Positions 55,353-63,885 of a stretch of DNA of 64,000 nucleotides are shown piece after piece. The DNA comes from Bacillota bacterium (GTDB lineage Bacteria; Bacillota; Clostridia; Lachnospirales; Lachnospiraceae). The notes beneath the pieces are model-generated. The model did not search any database and was not told the origin of the DNA. It saw only the letters and a program-made list of their open reading frames with translations. Numbering within the stretch: the stretch's first letter is position 1; the number at the start of each line of letters is the position of its first letter. A program made the translations under genes and the position numbers. The DNA is taken from contig JAEYLX010000034.1 of assembly GCA_023407575.1 (NCBI GenBank), positions 53,669-117,668 on the forward strand. Direction: 5' to 3'.

Positions 55353-56201
55353 CTATACTTCAGAATAACATACACCTAAGGTTCCCGGTCCGCAATACAC
55401 TCCCACAATGGCACTAATCTGACCAATCAGATACACATTCTTAATGTTGGGGTTCCTGTGCAGCTTGTCACACATTTTATGCGCTTCCTCTTCTACATTT
55501 CCGTGGATGACATATGCATCGCACATACTCCCAGGGGTAAACTTCTCGCCAAATTCTATTAAACGGTTAATGGACTTCATTCTACCTCGGACTTTTTCAC
55601 AGGTATAACATTGCCCGAATTCATCATCAAAGCTTACAATGGGTTTGATATTAAGAACATCGCCAATGGTACCAGGTATTTTACCTATTCTTCCTCCCTT
55701 TATGGCATATTCCAAGGTTCCGAACACAAAATACAAGTGAATTTTCATTTTCATCTCAGGAATTGCCTTAATAATCTTTTCAAAGCTCATTCCCTTTTCT
55801 ATCATTTCTCCGCACTTCTTAACCAGGATACCTTGGCATACAGATGTTGATTTCGTATCATATAGGAAGGTTTCTATAGAAGAAAATTGCTTACTGATTA
55901 ATTCTACTCCATTGACCGTCCCTGAAATTCCGCTGGAAATATTGATGGAAATAACATGGGTATAGTTCTCACTCTCCAACTTCAGATACAGCTTCTCAAT
56001 ATCCTCCATCGACGGCTGAGAGGACTTCGGAATCTCCGTTTTCATATTCATATAAATTTCCAGAGGCGTGATATCAACACCGTCAGTAAACTCGCGGTCC
56101 TTGTAAATAATTCTAAAGGGCAGAACATGGATATTGTATTTTCTTATGGTTTCGTCGTCTATATCACAAGCCGAATCTGTAATTAATGCAATCCTTTCCA
56201 T
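55353..56201 (-). CDS. DegV-family fatty-acid-binding protein
   Basis: About 282 residues from the ATG behind AAGGAGA. DegV features: ALITDSACDID at the start, SQPSMEDIEKLY, the fatty-acid pocket SGISGTVNG and GGRIGKIPGTIGDVLNIKPI, and the C-terminal PGTLGVCY. DegV/FakB proteins present fatty acids to FakA kinase for incorporation into phospholipid. FakA is not in this window. The 318 bases upstream are AT-rich with nothing recognised. Confidence 0.9.
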   Translation of the reverse strand: MERIALITDSACDIDDETIRKYNIHVLPFRIIYKDREFTDGVDITPLEIYMNMKTEIPKSSQPSMEDIEKLYLKLESENYTHVISINISSGISGTVNGVELISKQFSSIETFLYDTKSTSVCQGILVKKCGEMIEKGMSFEKIIKAIPEMKMKIHLYFVFGTLEYAIKGGRIGKIPGTIGDVLNIKPIVSFDDEFGQCYTCEKVRGRMKSINRLIEFGEKFTPGSMCDAYVIHGNVEEEAHKMCDKLHRNPNIKNVYLIGQISAIVGVYCGPGTLGVCYSEV

Positions 56202-56519
56202 ATGACCATCTCCTTTTGACAAATATCTCCGATACTAATTTAGATAACCTACGTTGTATTATTAATATCACCACATATGGTTATTATAACCAAATTATCA
56301 CTTTTAGCACATCAAATCAATATGCTCTTTTAATTTAAATTTTAAACGATTTAATTACTAAAAAATAAATTTAAAAACCTTTCCTCTTAAAGCCTTAGCG
56401 ACTATTTTTGCTAATTATTATAAGAAGAATGTAACTATATGTGTACAAAAATCAATGCTATATTTTTATCCATGCTTATGATATTCTTAAATAAATTCGT
56501 GTTCGACGGGGTAAATAAA

Positions 56520-56817
56520 ATGAAAGTTTTAGTAATGAACTGCAGTCCTGTAAGAAATGGAGCAACGGCACCAGCCACACTCAGCATTAAGTAGTGGCAA
56601 GAAAGGGTACTCAATAGCTTTAAGAACAAGTCCAAGTATGAGAGAATGTAATCGAATTATTGAACGTATCGAACATTTCTATGGACATCTGGATATCGAG
56701 TGTTGCGATCGGTTGGGTTTATGTTCAGTGGAATATAAAGAAGTTGTGGACGAACGAAAAAATGAAATAGTAGATTTTTGCAATAAGATACATACAGATT
56801 CCAATTTAGTAACTTAA
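56520..56817 (+). pseudogene. Broken flavodoxin-fold FMN reductase gene
   Basis: An ATG at 56520 opens MKVLVMNCSPVRNGATA, the FMN-binding N-terminus of NAD(P)H-dependent FMN reductases, and stops after 24 codons. A C-terminal-like segment (ALRTSPSMRECNRIIERIEHF, then KNEIVDFCNKI) continues in the +1 frame to 56817. Most of the middle of the protein is missing. Degenerate remnant. Confidence 0.65.
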
Positions 56818-56972
56818 ATTTACTGAAGCTCACTATTACTACTTATGGTGGGCTTTTATCTTTCTAATTTATGAGGCCTTGCGTACTATAAGTTGCACCT
56901 CACAAATTCTGTCTCTGTCTTTATGACTCCTAGCTTCAGCCGAAGTAGATTTGGGTTATTACACCTGAATAT

Positions 56973-57017
56973 AAAAAGTCCTCAACCCCTTATATTTCAA
57001 GGTTTTGAGGACTTTTT
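56973..57017 (-). terminator. Terminator of tRNA-Cys
   Basis: AAAAAGTCCTCAACCCCTT and AAGGTTTTGAGGACTTTTT pair with one mismatch. It lies 8 bases beyond the tRNA on the minus strand. Confidence 0.88.
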
Positions 57018-57024
57018 AAAAGAG

Positions 57025-57095
57025 AGGCGACAACCAGATTTGAACTGGTGATGACGGTGTTGCAGACCGGAGCCTTACCACTTGGCTATGTCGCC
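57025..57095 (-). tRNA. tRNA-Cys (GCA)
   Basis: 71 bases. Acceptor arms GGCGACA and TGTCGCC, D-arm GCC...GGC, anticodon loop CTGCAAC with anticodon GCA, T-arm ACCAG-TTCAAAT-CTGGT, and U at the discriminator position as expected for Cys. The terminal CCA is not encoded. Directly upstream of the cysteine synthase/nitrogenase-like operon, on the other strand. Confidence 0.95.
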
Positions 57096-57295
57096 GTATT
57101 TAACAGAGCTTTTATATTATAGCAATCTAGTTCTCTTTCGTCAAGATACATTTTGCATTTTCTATATAAATTTTATTATTTTATTATTTACAAAAAGCTC
57201 CCTTACTAATTCATAGATTATTATCTTAATCAGTATTTCACTGAATTAATGTATTAAAATATAGTAAATAGATATACATTATATGTAAATAGTTG

Positions 57296-57324
57296 TTGAC
57301 ATTTCTCACTTAACTGCATATAAT
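57296..57324 (+). promoter_or_regulatory. Sigma-A promoter of the nitrogenase-like operon
   Basis: TTGACA (57296-57301) and TATAAT (57319-57324) with a 17-bp spacer, full consensus, with no sigma-54 element. An ACAT-TAT-ATGT inverted repeat lies about 10 bases upstream and could be an operator. The remaining gap 57096-57295 is AT-rich. Confidence 0.8.
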
Positions 57325-57383
57325 AGCATATAATTCCATATTAATAATGTATGTTATATATGTTTTATAAAGGAGGTCATGAA

Positions 57384-58322
57384 ATGGCAGATATCGCATC
57401 AAAGCTGACGCAGCTAATTGGTAACACACCACTGCTGGAGTTAACGGATTATAACAAGAACAATTATGTTAAAGGAAGACTTGTGGCAAAGCTTGAATAC
57501 TTTAATCCCTTAAGTAGTGTAAAAGACCGCATTGCCTATGCCATGATTCAAGATGCAGAAGATGGAGGGTTAATTAACAAGGAAACCGTCCTGATTGAGC
57601 CTACCAGCGGAAATACTGGTATAGGATTAGCATTTGTAGCGGCGTCAAAGGGTTATCGACTAATTCTCACCATGCCAGAGACCATGAGTATCGAGCGAAG
57701 AAACCTGTTAAAAGCTTTAGGTGCAGAATTAGTATTAACGCCAGGAAAGGATGGAATGCGAGGTGCAATACGAAAAGCAGAAGAGTTATTAGCTCAGATT
57801 CCCAATTCTTTTCTACCACAGCAATTTAATAATCCCGCTAACCCAAAAATTCATCGTGAAACAACGGCCGAAGAAATCTGGAGAGATACGGGCGGAGAGG
57901 TTGCTGCATTTATTGCAGGAGTTGGTACCGGGGGAACGATTACCGGTGTTGGCGAAGCACTAAAAGCCAAAAATCCTGATATTAAAATTATAGCTGTGGA
58001 ACCTTATGATTCTGCTGTTCTATCTGGATCTGCCCCAGGTTCTCATCAAATTCAGGGCATCGGTGCTGGGTTTATACCTTCCGTACTTAATTTAGACATC
58101 GTAGATGAAATCTATAAGGTCAGAAATAACGAAGCCTATACTACGTCCCAGGAACTTGCCAGAACCGAAGGTCTTCTTGTAGGTATCTCTTCTGGAGCTG
58201 CTGCTTTTGCTGCTACACAGATTGCAAAACGCCCTGAATACAAGGATAAAATAGTAGTAGTACTACTACCAGATACTGGTGAACGCTATTTATCAACTCC
58301 TTTGTTTCACAATCCAGATTAG
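57384..58322 (+). CDS. cysK: Cysteine synthase-family PLP enzyme
   Basis: About 312 residues from the ATG behind [17 protein letters not shown] at the start, PLP Lys47 in [11 protein letters not shown], phosphate loop [22 protein letters not shown] and [10 protein letters not shown]. It would make cysteine (or a related thiol amino acid) from O-acetylserine and sulfide. As first gene of the nitrogenase-like operon it suggests the system yields a reduced sulfur compound. Substrate inferred. Confidence 0.92.
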   Translation: MADIASKLTQLIGNTPLLELTDYNKNNYVKGRLVAKLEYFNPLSSVKDRIAYAMIQDAEDGGLINKETVLIEPTSGNTGIGLAFVAASKGYRLILTMPETMSIERRNLLKALGAELVLTPGKDGMRGAIRKAEELLAQIPNSFLPQQFNNPANPKIHRETTAEEIWRDTGGEVAAFIAGVGTGGTITGVGEALKAKNPDIKIIAVEPYDSAVLSGSAPGSHQIQGIGAGFIPSVLNLDIVDEIYKVRNNEAYTTSQELARTEGLLVGISSGAAAFAATQIAKRPEYKDKIVVVLLPDTGERYLSTPLFHNPD

Positions 58323-58427
58323 TGTGGCTTTCAATATTCTTAACTTTCACTAATCTCAAATATGATACCATTGACAACATGTTCAGTAAGCAACTACCTA
58401 ATACGTAATAGATTGGAGGGAATTCGT

Positions 58428-59321
58428 ATGGCCTGCTACCAACCCAATAACAACCCACAGTTAGATAAAATATCTAACTTACATCCTTGCTTTAGTCATG
58501 GAGCTCATATGACGAAAGGAAGGCTTCACCTTCCTGTAAGTCCCACTTGTAACATAGCCTGTCGCTTTTGTAAACGCAGCTTTAATAAATCTGAGCAGCG
58601 CCCTGGAGTAACAAATCATTTGTTAAAGCCCAGTGATGCAGTACAACTAGTGGATAAAGCACTTAAGTTATGTCCGGAGATAAGTGTTATTGGAATTGCT
58701 GGTCCGGGTGATACCTTAGATACACCCTATGCCATTGAAACCTTTCGTCTTATCCACCAGGCTTACCCAGAACTTATTAATTGTTTGAGTACAAATGGTC
58801 TTTTACTGGAGCGAAAAGCAAATGAATTATGGGAGGCAGGTGTAAGAACTGTAACTGTTACTGTAAATGCAGTTGACCCAGAGATTCTTCAGAATATCTG
58901 TTCACGAATTATACTTGATGGTAAACGTTATATTGGTCTTGAGGCTGCTACCCTTTTAATTGATGCACAAAAACGAGGTATTAAAAAATTAGCTGCACTG
59001 GGAGCAATAATTAAAATTAATATTGTACTTATACCTGGAATCAATGATAACCACATAGCAGATATAGCTCGTACCGTAAAATCCCTAGGTGCCTCGATTA
59101 TTAACATTATACCTCTAATTCCACAGCATGAATTATCTTCTTTTAATGCTCCAAATTGTCATGAAATTAACAAATCTCGTGAGGATGCAGAAGAATACCT
59201 CCCGGTTTTTCGTCATTGTCAACATTGCAGGGCTGATGCCTGCGGTATACCTGGGGGTGAAGATTTATCCCAGCTGTTATATGAGCATGGAGAAATGGAA
59301 CAGACGTTTTCTCATGGCTAA
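58428..59321 (+). CDS. NifB-like radical SAM protein
   Basis: About 297 residues from the ATG behind GGAGGG. HPCFSHGAH, HLPVSPTCNIACRFCKRSF (SAM cluster Cys41, Cys45, Cys48) and RPGV match NifB, and CQHCRADACGIPG matches its C-terminal cluster region. There is no NifX fusion. NifB builds the carbide-containing 8Fe precursor of nitrogenase cofactor, so this protein implies that the K/D-like pair carries a complex Fe-S cofactor. Start chosen at the best ribosome site; the frame is open 22 codons further. Confidence 0.9.
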   Translation: MACYQPNNNPQLDKISNLHPCFSHGAHMTKGRLHLPVSPTCNIACRFCKRSFNKSEQRPGVTNHLLKPSDAVQLVDKALKLCPEISVIGIAGPGDTLDTPYAIETFRLIHQAYPELINCLSTNGLLLERKANELWEAGVRTVTVTVNAVDPEILQNICSRIILDGKRYIGLEAATLLIDAQKRGIKKLAALGAIIKINIVLIPGINDNHIADIARTVKSLGASIINIIPLIPQHELSSFNAPNCHEINKSREDAEEYLPVFRHCQHCRADACGIPGGEDLSQLLYEHGEMEQTFSHG

Positions 59322-59390
59322 TTGATCGTTTTTATTATAAATGTTCTGCAATAAACTATGTAAACTATTAGATCCTATGGAGGAACTTAC

Positions 59391-60728
59391 ATGAGTAAAT
59401 TTGTTGACAGACCACGATATACCTGTGCACTCGGCGGTGCACTTGCAACACTTCGTGCAATCCCCCGCGCCATTCCAATTCTTCACGCCTCCACTGGTTG
59501 CGGTCATAACTTGCACAATGCCAATAATCCTGGTGGTGGATATCTTGGTGGTGGCTACTGCGGAGGACTTTCTCTTCCCAGCAGTAATGTAGTAGAAAGA
59601 GATATTGTATTTGGTGGTGAAGACAGACTTCGTGAGCAGATAAGCACAACACTGGAAATTATGGATGGCGATATCTACCTGGTACTAACCGGTTGCATGG
59701 TTGAAATGATTGGTGATGATATTGATTCCATTGTAACAGAATTTGCAGACCAGGATAAGCCTGTCATTGCAATCCACACTCCAAGCTTTCGAGGCAATTC
59801 TTATACTGGCTATGAATTAGTATTAAGTACATTAATAAAGAAATACATAAAGAAACAGGAGAAAAAACCAAATACCGTTAATGTCCTAGGCATTGTTCCT
59901 GCACAGGATGCTTTCTGGGAAGGAAATCTCCGTGAAATAAAACGGCTTTTACAAAAGCTGGGGCTTACGGTAAATACCTTTTTTGGAGAAGGAGAATCTC
60001 TTGCAGACATCTCTAATTCAGGAAATGCCAGCCTCAATATTGTTGTATCCGATGTGTATGGTATAGCAACAGCTAAAGTATTTGAAGAAGTTCATGATAT
60101 TCCCTATATAAGTACTGCCTTTCCTATTGGTGCAGACGCTACGAAACAATTTTTGCAGGCTGTTTCAGAAGCCCTTCAATTAGATGTGTCTATTGCAGAA
60201 GACGCATGGGCAGAGGAGCAACGAATTTATTATAACTATTTAGAACGCCTTGCAGATATTTATAATGATATTGATTTACAACGTTATGCAATTGTTGTAG
60301 GAGATAGCAATTATGCTCCTGCTATCACTCGTTTTCTAGCGGATGAACTTGGGTGGTTACCCGAATTAACGGTTATCACTGATTTTCTGGAGGATCAGGA
60401 AAAGGAGGTGCTGCTGTCTCGTTTTGAGCAATATGAATCCGGCATAAAACCCATAGTTAAATTTAACACGGATACCTCCTCTGTTAAGAAATATGTCACA
60501 CAAATATGGCCCAGAAATCATAACCATCGATATTATGATGCTTTTACTCCCACCGTGGTAGTGGGAAGTGTCTTCGAAAGAGATATTGCCAACGAATTTG
60601 GATTTCCTTTACTAACTGTAGGTTATCCGGTCACTAACCGGATTGTCCTTAACCGAGCATATTCAGGTACCACCGGAGCTCTAAGCTTAGTCGAAGACCT
60701 CCTGGGTATTCTGGTGGCTGGAAGATAG
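59391..60728 (+). CDS. Nitrogenase component 1-like protein, NifK-like
   Basis: 445 residues, shorter than NifK (about 520). P-cluster-type Cys12 (RYTCALGGA), Cys37 (STGCGHNL) and Cys102 (LTGCMVEMIGDDI); HTPSFRGNSYTGYE is very close to NifK; the C-terminus RAYSGTTGALSLVEDLLG is of beta type. It pairs with the NifD-like protein. No NifK-type long N-terminal arm. RBS GGAGG 8 bases before ATG. Confidence 0.9.
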   Translation: MSKFVDRPRYTCALGGALATLRAIPRAIPILHASTGCGHNLHNANNPGGGYLGGGYCGGLSLPSSNVVERDIVFGGEDRLREQISTTLEIMDGDIYLVLTGCMVEMIGDDIDSIVTEFADQDKPVIAIHTPSFRGNSYTGYELVLSTLIKKYIKKQEKKPNTVNVLGIVPAQDAFWEGNLREIKRLLQKLGLTVNTFFGEGESLADISNSGNASLNIVVSDVYGIATAKVFEEVHDIPYISTAFPIGADATKQFLQAVSEALQLDVSIAEDAWAEEQRIYYNYLERLADIYNDIDLQRYAIVVGDSNYAPAITRFLADELGWLPELTVITDFLEDQEKEVLLSRFEQYESGIKPIVKFNTDTSSVKKYVTQIWPRNHNHRYYDAFTPTVVVGSVFERDIANEFGFPLLTVGYPVTNRIVLNRAYSGTTGALSLVEDLLGILVAGR

Positions 60729-60737
60729 GAGGTATGC

Positions 60738-62264
60738 ATGGATTATTTAAAAGCAAAGTCTGCTCCTGCCAGAGAAGATCGTTTAAAAACTAATATCGCT
60801 TTTGGCGGAACCTGTGGAGAGTTAAAGGGTTGTGCTAAGGGTGGCTGCTTTTCCAGCAATGGCTGTCTCAATCTAGCTGGAAGGCGTTTTTCACAAACGC
60901 AGGGCTGCCAGTTTACCTTAAGCTTAGCAATTCTAAGTACCCTTCGAAATGCTGTTATCGTTATGCATTCTCCAATTGGCTGCGGTGCTTGCAGTATCAG
61001 TAGTGTGGGAGTTAATAAGTCCTTTAAACAATTACGTGAACCTGGAGCCGAAGGCGTTATATGGTTAAGTACCAATCTCGATGAATCAGATGTTATTGGT
61101 GGTGGAGAACGTAAACTAAGAGAGGCCATTCTATATGCCGATAAGGAATTTCGACCAGAAACCATAATTATTGCAAATGGTTGTGTACCTGCCTTAATCG
61201 GTGACGACATTGACAGCCTCTTATCGGAACTTCAAGAGCAGACAGCTGCTCTCCTTATGCCCATTCACTGTGAAGGCTTTAAAACCAAGGTAATGGCAAC
61301 TGCTTATGATGCGGTTTATCATGGTATTTTAAAGAATTATATAAGAAAGCCAGAACATAGATTGCGTCTTGTAGAAACAGAGCTTGAGGACAAAATTGAA
61401 CAATATCGTATCAGTCGTAACGTTAATGTATTAAATGTATCCTCCATGAGTAGGGCAGATGAACTGGAACTGCAACGATTATTAAATGCAATTGGTCTTA
61501 CGGTTACCTTTATCCCCTGTTATGCAAAGCCAGAGGATTTCTCCTACTCACTGGAAACCTCCTTAAACATCAGCATTTGCGGAACTCATGATGATTACTT
61601 TGTAGAACATTTAAAACAAAAATATGACATACCATTTTTGATTGATACCATTCCTATTGGTAGAAAGAATACGGATCGATGGTTATTAAATATTGCGCGC
61701 TACTTTGGCCTTGAAGCAGAAGCACAAAGGCTAATTACTTTAGAAAATGAAATTCTGTCAGAAAGCCTTGTTCCTTACCGGGAACTCTTTAACGGAAAAA
61801 GTGCCTTTCTCTCTGGCGGTGAAGTTCGTATTGTTGCTACAGCAGAAATTCTACAAGATCTAGGTTTTAAAATCGTTGGCTTTAAAGCATATCATTTTGA
61901 CCAATTCATTGAGCCAGTTTTTGAAGCCTTAGACGATATTGATGATGTAGTAATTAACGTAGCGACCAATCAACCTTTTGAGCAGGCGAATTTAATTAAT
62001 CGCATAAAGCCTGATCTCTTTGTCACACATACAGGAGGAAACAATATCTCTGCGAAACATGGCTTACCCATTCTTCCTCTCTTTGGCCCCAGTTATAATT
62101 ATCTTGGGTATTCAGGTACTTTTGAAGTAGCAAGAAGAATCGGAAGAATACTTCGTAATTCCCAGTTCAATAAAAGGCTTTCCCTTCATACGAAGCTACC
62201 CTTTAAAAAGGATTGGTATGCGAAAGATCCTTTTAGTTATATTAAGAACCAAGACGTGGTTTAA
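60738..62264 (+). CDS. Nitrogenase component 1-like protein, NifD-like, with extra N-terminal Cys motif
   Basis: 508 residues. P-cluster-type Cys57 (TQGCQFT), Cys82 (PIGCGAC) and Cys149 (ANGCVPALIGDDI). CEGFK (from Cys178) corresponds to CEGFRG of NifD. Cys281 (NISICGTHDDY) corresponds to the cofactor-binding Cys275. The His195 and His442 equivalents appear missing (MATAYDAVYHG and PLFGPSYNYLG). An N-terminal CGELKGCAKGGCFSSNGC run adds four cysteines (26, 32, 37, 43) not found in NifD. Starts nine bases after NifK-like stop. Confidence 0.9.
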   Translation: MDYLKAKSAPAREDRLKTNIAFGGTCGELKGCAKGGCFSSNGCLNLAGRRFSQTQGCQFTLSLAILSTLRNAVIVMHSPIGCGACSISSVGVNKSFKQLREPGAEGVIWLSTNLDESDVIGGGERKLREAILYADKEFRPETIIIANGCVPALIGDDIDSLLSELQEQTAALLMPIHCEGFKTKVMATAYDAVYHGILKNYIRKPEHRLRLVETELEDKIEQYRISRNVNVLNVSSMSRADELELQRLLNAIGLTVTFIPCYAKPEDFSYSLETSLNISICGTHDDYFVEHLKQKYDIPFLIDTIPIGRKNTDRWLLNIARYFGLEAEAQRLITLENEILSESLVPYRELFNGKSAFLSGGEVRIVATAEILQDLGFKIVGFKAYHFDQFIEPVFEALDDIDDVVINVATNQPFEQANLINRIKPDLFVTHTGGNNISAKHGLPILPLFGPSYNYLGYSGTFEVARRIGRILRNSQFNKRLSLHTKLPFKKDWYAKDPFSYIKNQDVV

Positions 62265-62316
62265 TTAATAACTATATTAGTTTTTATTATTGAACTCAAT
62301 CAATAAAGCACTGATG

Positions 62317-62352
62317 TAACCTGTTATGAAGCATCTCCTTAGCTACAGGTTA
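62317..62352 (+). promoter_or_regulatory. Hairpin between NifD-like and NifX-like genes
   Basis: TAACCTGT and ACAGGTTA pair perfectly around a 20-base loop in the 117-base gap. No T run follows, so it may be an RNA-processing or stability element dividing the operon. Confidence 0.5.
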
Positions 62353-62381
62353 TTGATACATAAAAGAACTAGAGGTGAACG

Positions 62382-62750
62382 ATGAATAATTATTGGCGGA
62401 TAGCAATTGCTAGTACGGATGGAAAAGTAGTAAATGAACATTTTGGTAGAGCTAAATCATTTATAATTGTAGATATCTTTAATGATGGTACTTTTAAGTT
62501 GATTGAAACAAGATCTGTTATTCCTCTTTGCAATAATGGAGAGCATTCAGACGAGTCAATGTTCTATTCTGTTATGGCTTTAAAAGATTGCATTGCAGTG
62601 GTAGTGGCACGGATTGGTATGACTGCTAAAAAGGCTTTGGAAGTTAATAAGATAAGCGTATTTGAAATAACTGATTATATCGAGAATGTTATTAATAAAT
62701 TATTCGAATATTTTAGAAAGACTAATTATAGTAAGACGGAGGATATCTGA
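62382..62750 (+). CDS. NifX/NafY-like cofactor-binding protein
   Basis: 122 residues. RIAIASTDGKVVNEHFGRAKSFIIVDI is the conserved opening of the dinitrogenase cofactor-binding family (NifX, NafY, C-terminal NifB), and VVVARIGMTAKKALEVNKISVFE its second half. It likely carries the NifB product to the NifD/K-like pair. AGAGGTG before the ATG; two bases separate it from nifH. Confidence 0.88.
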   Translation: MNNYWRIAIASTDGKVVNEHFGRAKSFIIVDIFNDGTFKLIETRSVIPLCNNGEHSDESMFYSVMALKDCIAVVVARIGMTAKKALEVNKISVFEITDYIENVINKLFEYFRKTNYSKTEDI

Positions 62751-62752
62751 TT

Positions 62753-63631
62753 ATGGCTAAAAAATTAAAGCAAATTGCCATTTACGGTAAAGGTGGAATT
62801 GGTAAATCTACAACCACCTCCAATTTAACGGCCGCTCTGGCAAAGCAGGGCTATAAGGTTATGCAGTTTGGGTGCGATCCAAAAAGTGACTCCACAAATA
62901 CCCTGCGCGGTGGAACCTATATTCCTACTGTTCTTGATACTCTTCGTGAAAAAAGTACCGTAAATGCTCATGATGTTATTTATAAAGGCTTCCACGGTGT
63001 ATATTGCGTGGAAGCAGGTGGCCCTGCTCCTGGTGTAGGTTGCGCTGGCAGAGGAATTATTACTGCTGTTGAGTTATTTAAGCAGCAGCGTATTTTTGAT
63101 GAGTTAGATCTTGATTTTGTCATCTACGATGTACTTGGTGATGTTGTGTGCGGCGGCTTTGCTGTACCAATTAGGGAAGGAATAGCAGAGCATGTCTTTA
63201 CTGTATCTTCCGCTGACTTCATGGCAGTATATGCAGCCAACAACTTATTTAAAGGCATTAAAAAATATTCTACTTCTGGTGGTGCTTTACTAGGTGGTGT
63301 CATCGCTAATTCCATCAATGCTCCTTATGCCAAAGAAATTATTGATGATTTCGTAAGTCAGACAAATACCCAAGTAGTTGAGTACATTCCTCGTTCTGTA
63401 ACAGTGACTCAATGTGAGCTGCAAGGGAGAACAACCATTGAAGCTGCCCCTAATTCCGAACAGGCTAAAGTATATAATCGTCTTGCAGAGAAAATTGCCA
63501 ATCATACTGAATCAAAAATACCTGCTCCCCTTGAGGTTAGTGATTTACGTACCTGGGCAGCCAAATGGGCAGATTACCTTCTTGCACTGGAAACCGGAAC
63601 CATTCGCCCTGAACTATCAGCTAATTTATAA
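62753..63631 (+). CDS. NifH-like nitrogenase reductase
   Basis: 292 residues, full length. Walker A YGKGGIGKSTTTSN, Cys97 in GVGCAGRGI and Cys133 in VLGDVVCGGFA for the shared 4Fe-4S cluster, Arg100 at the usual ADP-ribosylation site. It would transfer electrons with ATP hydrolysis to the NifK/D-like pair. GAGGATAT precedes the ATG. Last gene of the operon. Confidence 0.93.
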   Translation: MAKKLKQIAIYGKGGIGKSTTTSNLTAALAKQGYKVMQFGCDPKSDSTNTLRGGTYIPTVLDTLREKSTVNAHDVIYKGFHGVYCVEAGGPAPGVGCAGRGIITAVELFKQQRIFDELDLDFVIYDVLGDVVCGGFAVPIREGIAEHVFTVSSADFMAVYAANNLFKGIKKYSTSGGALLGGVIANSINAPYAKEIIDDFVSQTNTQVVEYIPRSVTVTQCELQGRTTIEAAPNSEQAKVYNRLAEKIANHTESKIPAPLEVSDLRTWAAKWADYLLALETGTIRPELSANL

Positions 63632-63643
63632 TTTATATATATA

Positions 63644-63675
63644 AAAAAGCAACTGTAACGAAACAGTTGCTTTTT
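63644..63675 (+). terminator. Terminator of the nitrogenase-like operon
   Basis: AAAAAGCAACTGT and ACAGTTGCTTTTT pair perfectly (13 bp) around 6 bases; usable in both directions, hence also the end of tRNA-Asn. Confidence 0.92.
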
Positions 63676-63680
63676 ATTAG

Positions 63681-63752
63681 CTCCCCGAGTAGGGCTCGAA
63701 CCTACAACCCCACGGTTAACAGCCGTGTGCTCTACCATTGAGCTATCGAGGA
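63681..63752 (-). tRNA. tRNA-Asn (GTT)
   Basis: 72 bases. Acceptor TCCTCGA with TCGGGGA, D-arm GCTC...GAGC, anticodon stem CACGG-CTGTTAA-CCGTG with anticodon GTT, T-arm GTAGG-TTCGAGC-CCTAC. CCA not encoded. Confidence 0.95.
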
Positions 63753-63767
63753 ATACCTTAATATTAT

Positions 63768-63802
63768 AAAAAACAGAAAACCTACATAAGTTTTTCTGTT
63801 TT
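63768..63802 (-). terminator. rRNA operon terminator between 23S and tRNA-Asn
   Basis: On the minus strand AAAACAGAAAAAC pairs with GTTTTCTGTTTT and TTTATAAT follows. No 5S gene lies between 23S and this hairpin. Confidence 0.75.
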
Positions 63803-63885
63803 ATAATTGACTAAATACTACACATGAAAATTCCATCCAGAATATTAAGCTAAGCTTAATACCTTATTAACTGCAAACCTTATTA

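Noticed and set aside
52277..57095. Complete mobile element bounded by tRNA-Cys
   Set aside because: No integrase, transposase or phage gene lies between the tRNA fragment and the intact tRNA, so only a scar or duplication can be claimed.
57096..57383. Sigma-54 promoter or known riboswitch for the nitrogenase-like operon
   Set aside because: No GG-N10-GC element is seen and a consensus sigma-A promoter is present; no T-box, SAM or other known riboswitch motif was recognised.
57351..63631. Conventional nitrogen-fixation cluster
   Set aside because: nifE, nifN and nifV are missing, the NifD-like protein lacks the key histidines and both large subunits are atypical in length; a cysteine synthase leads the operon.
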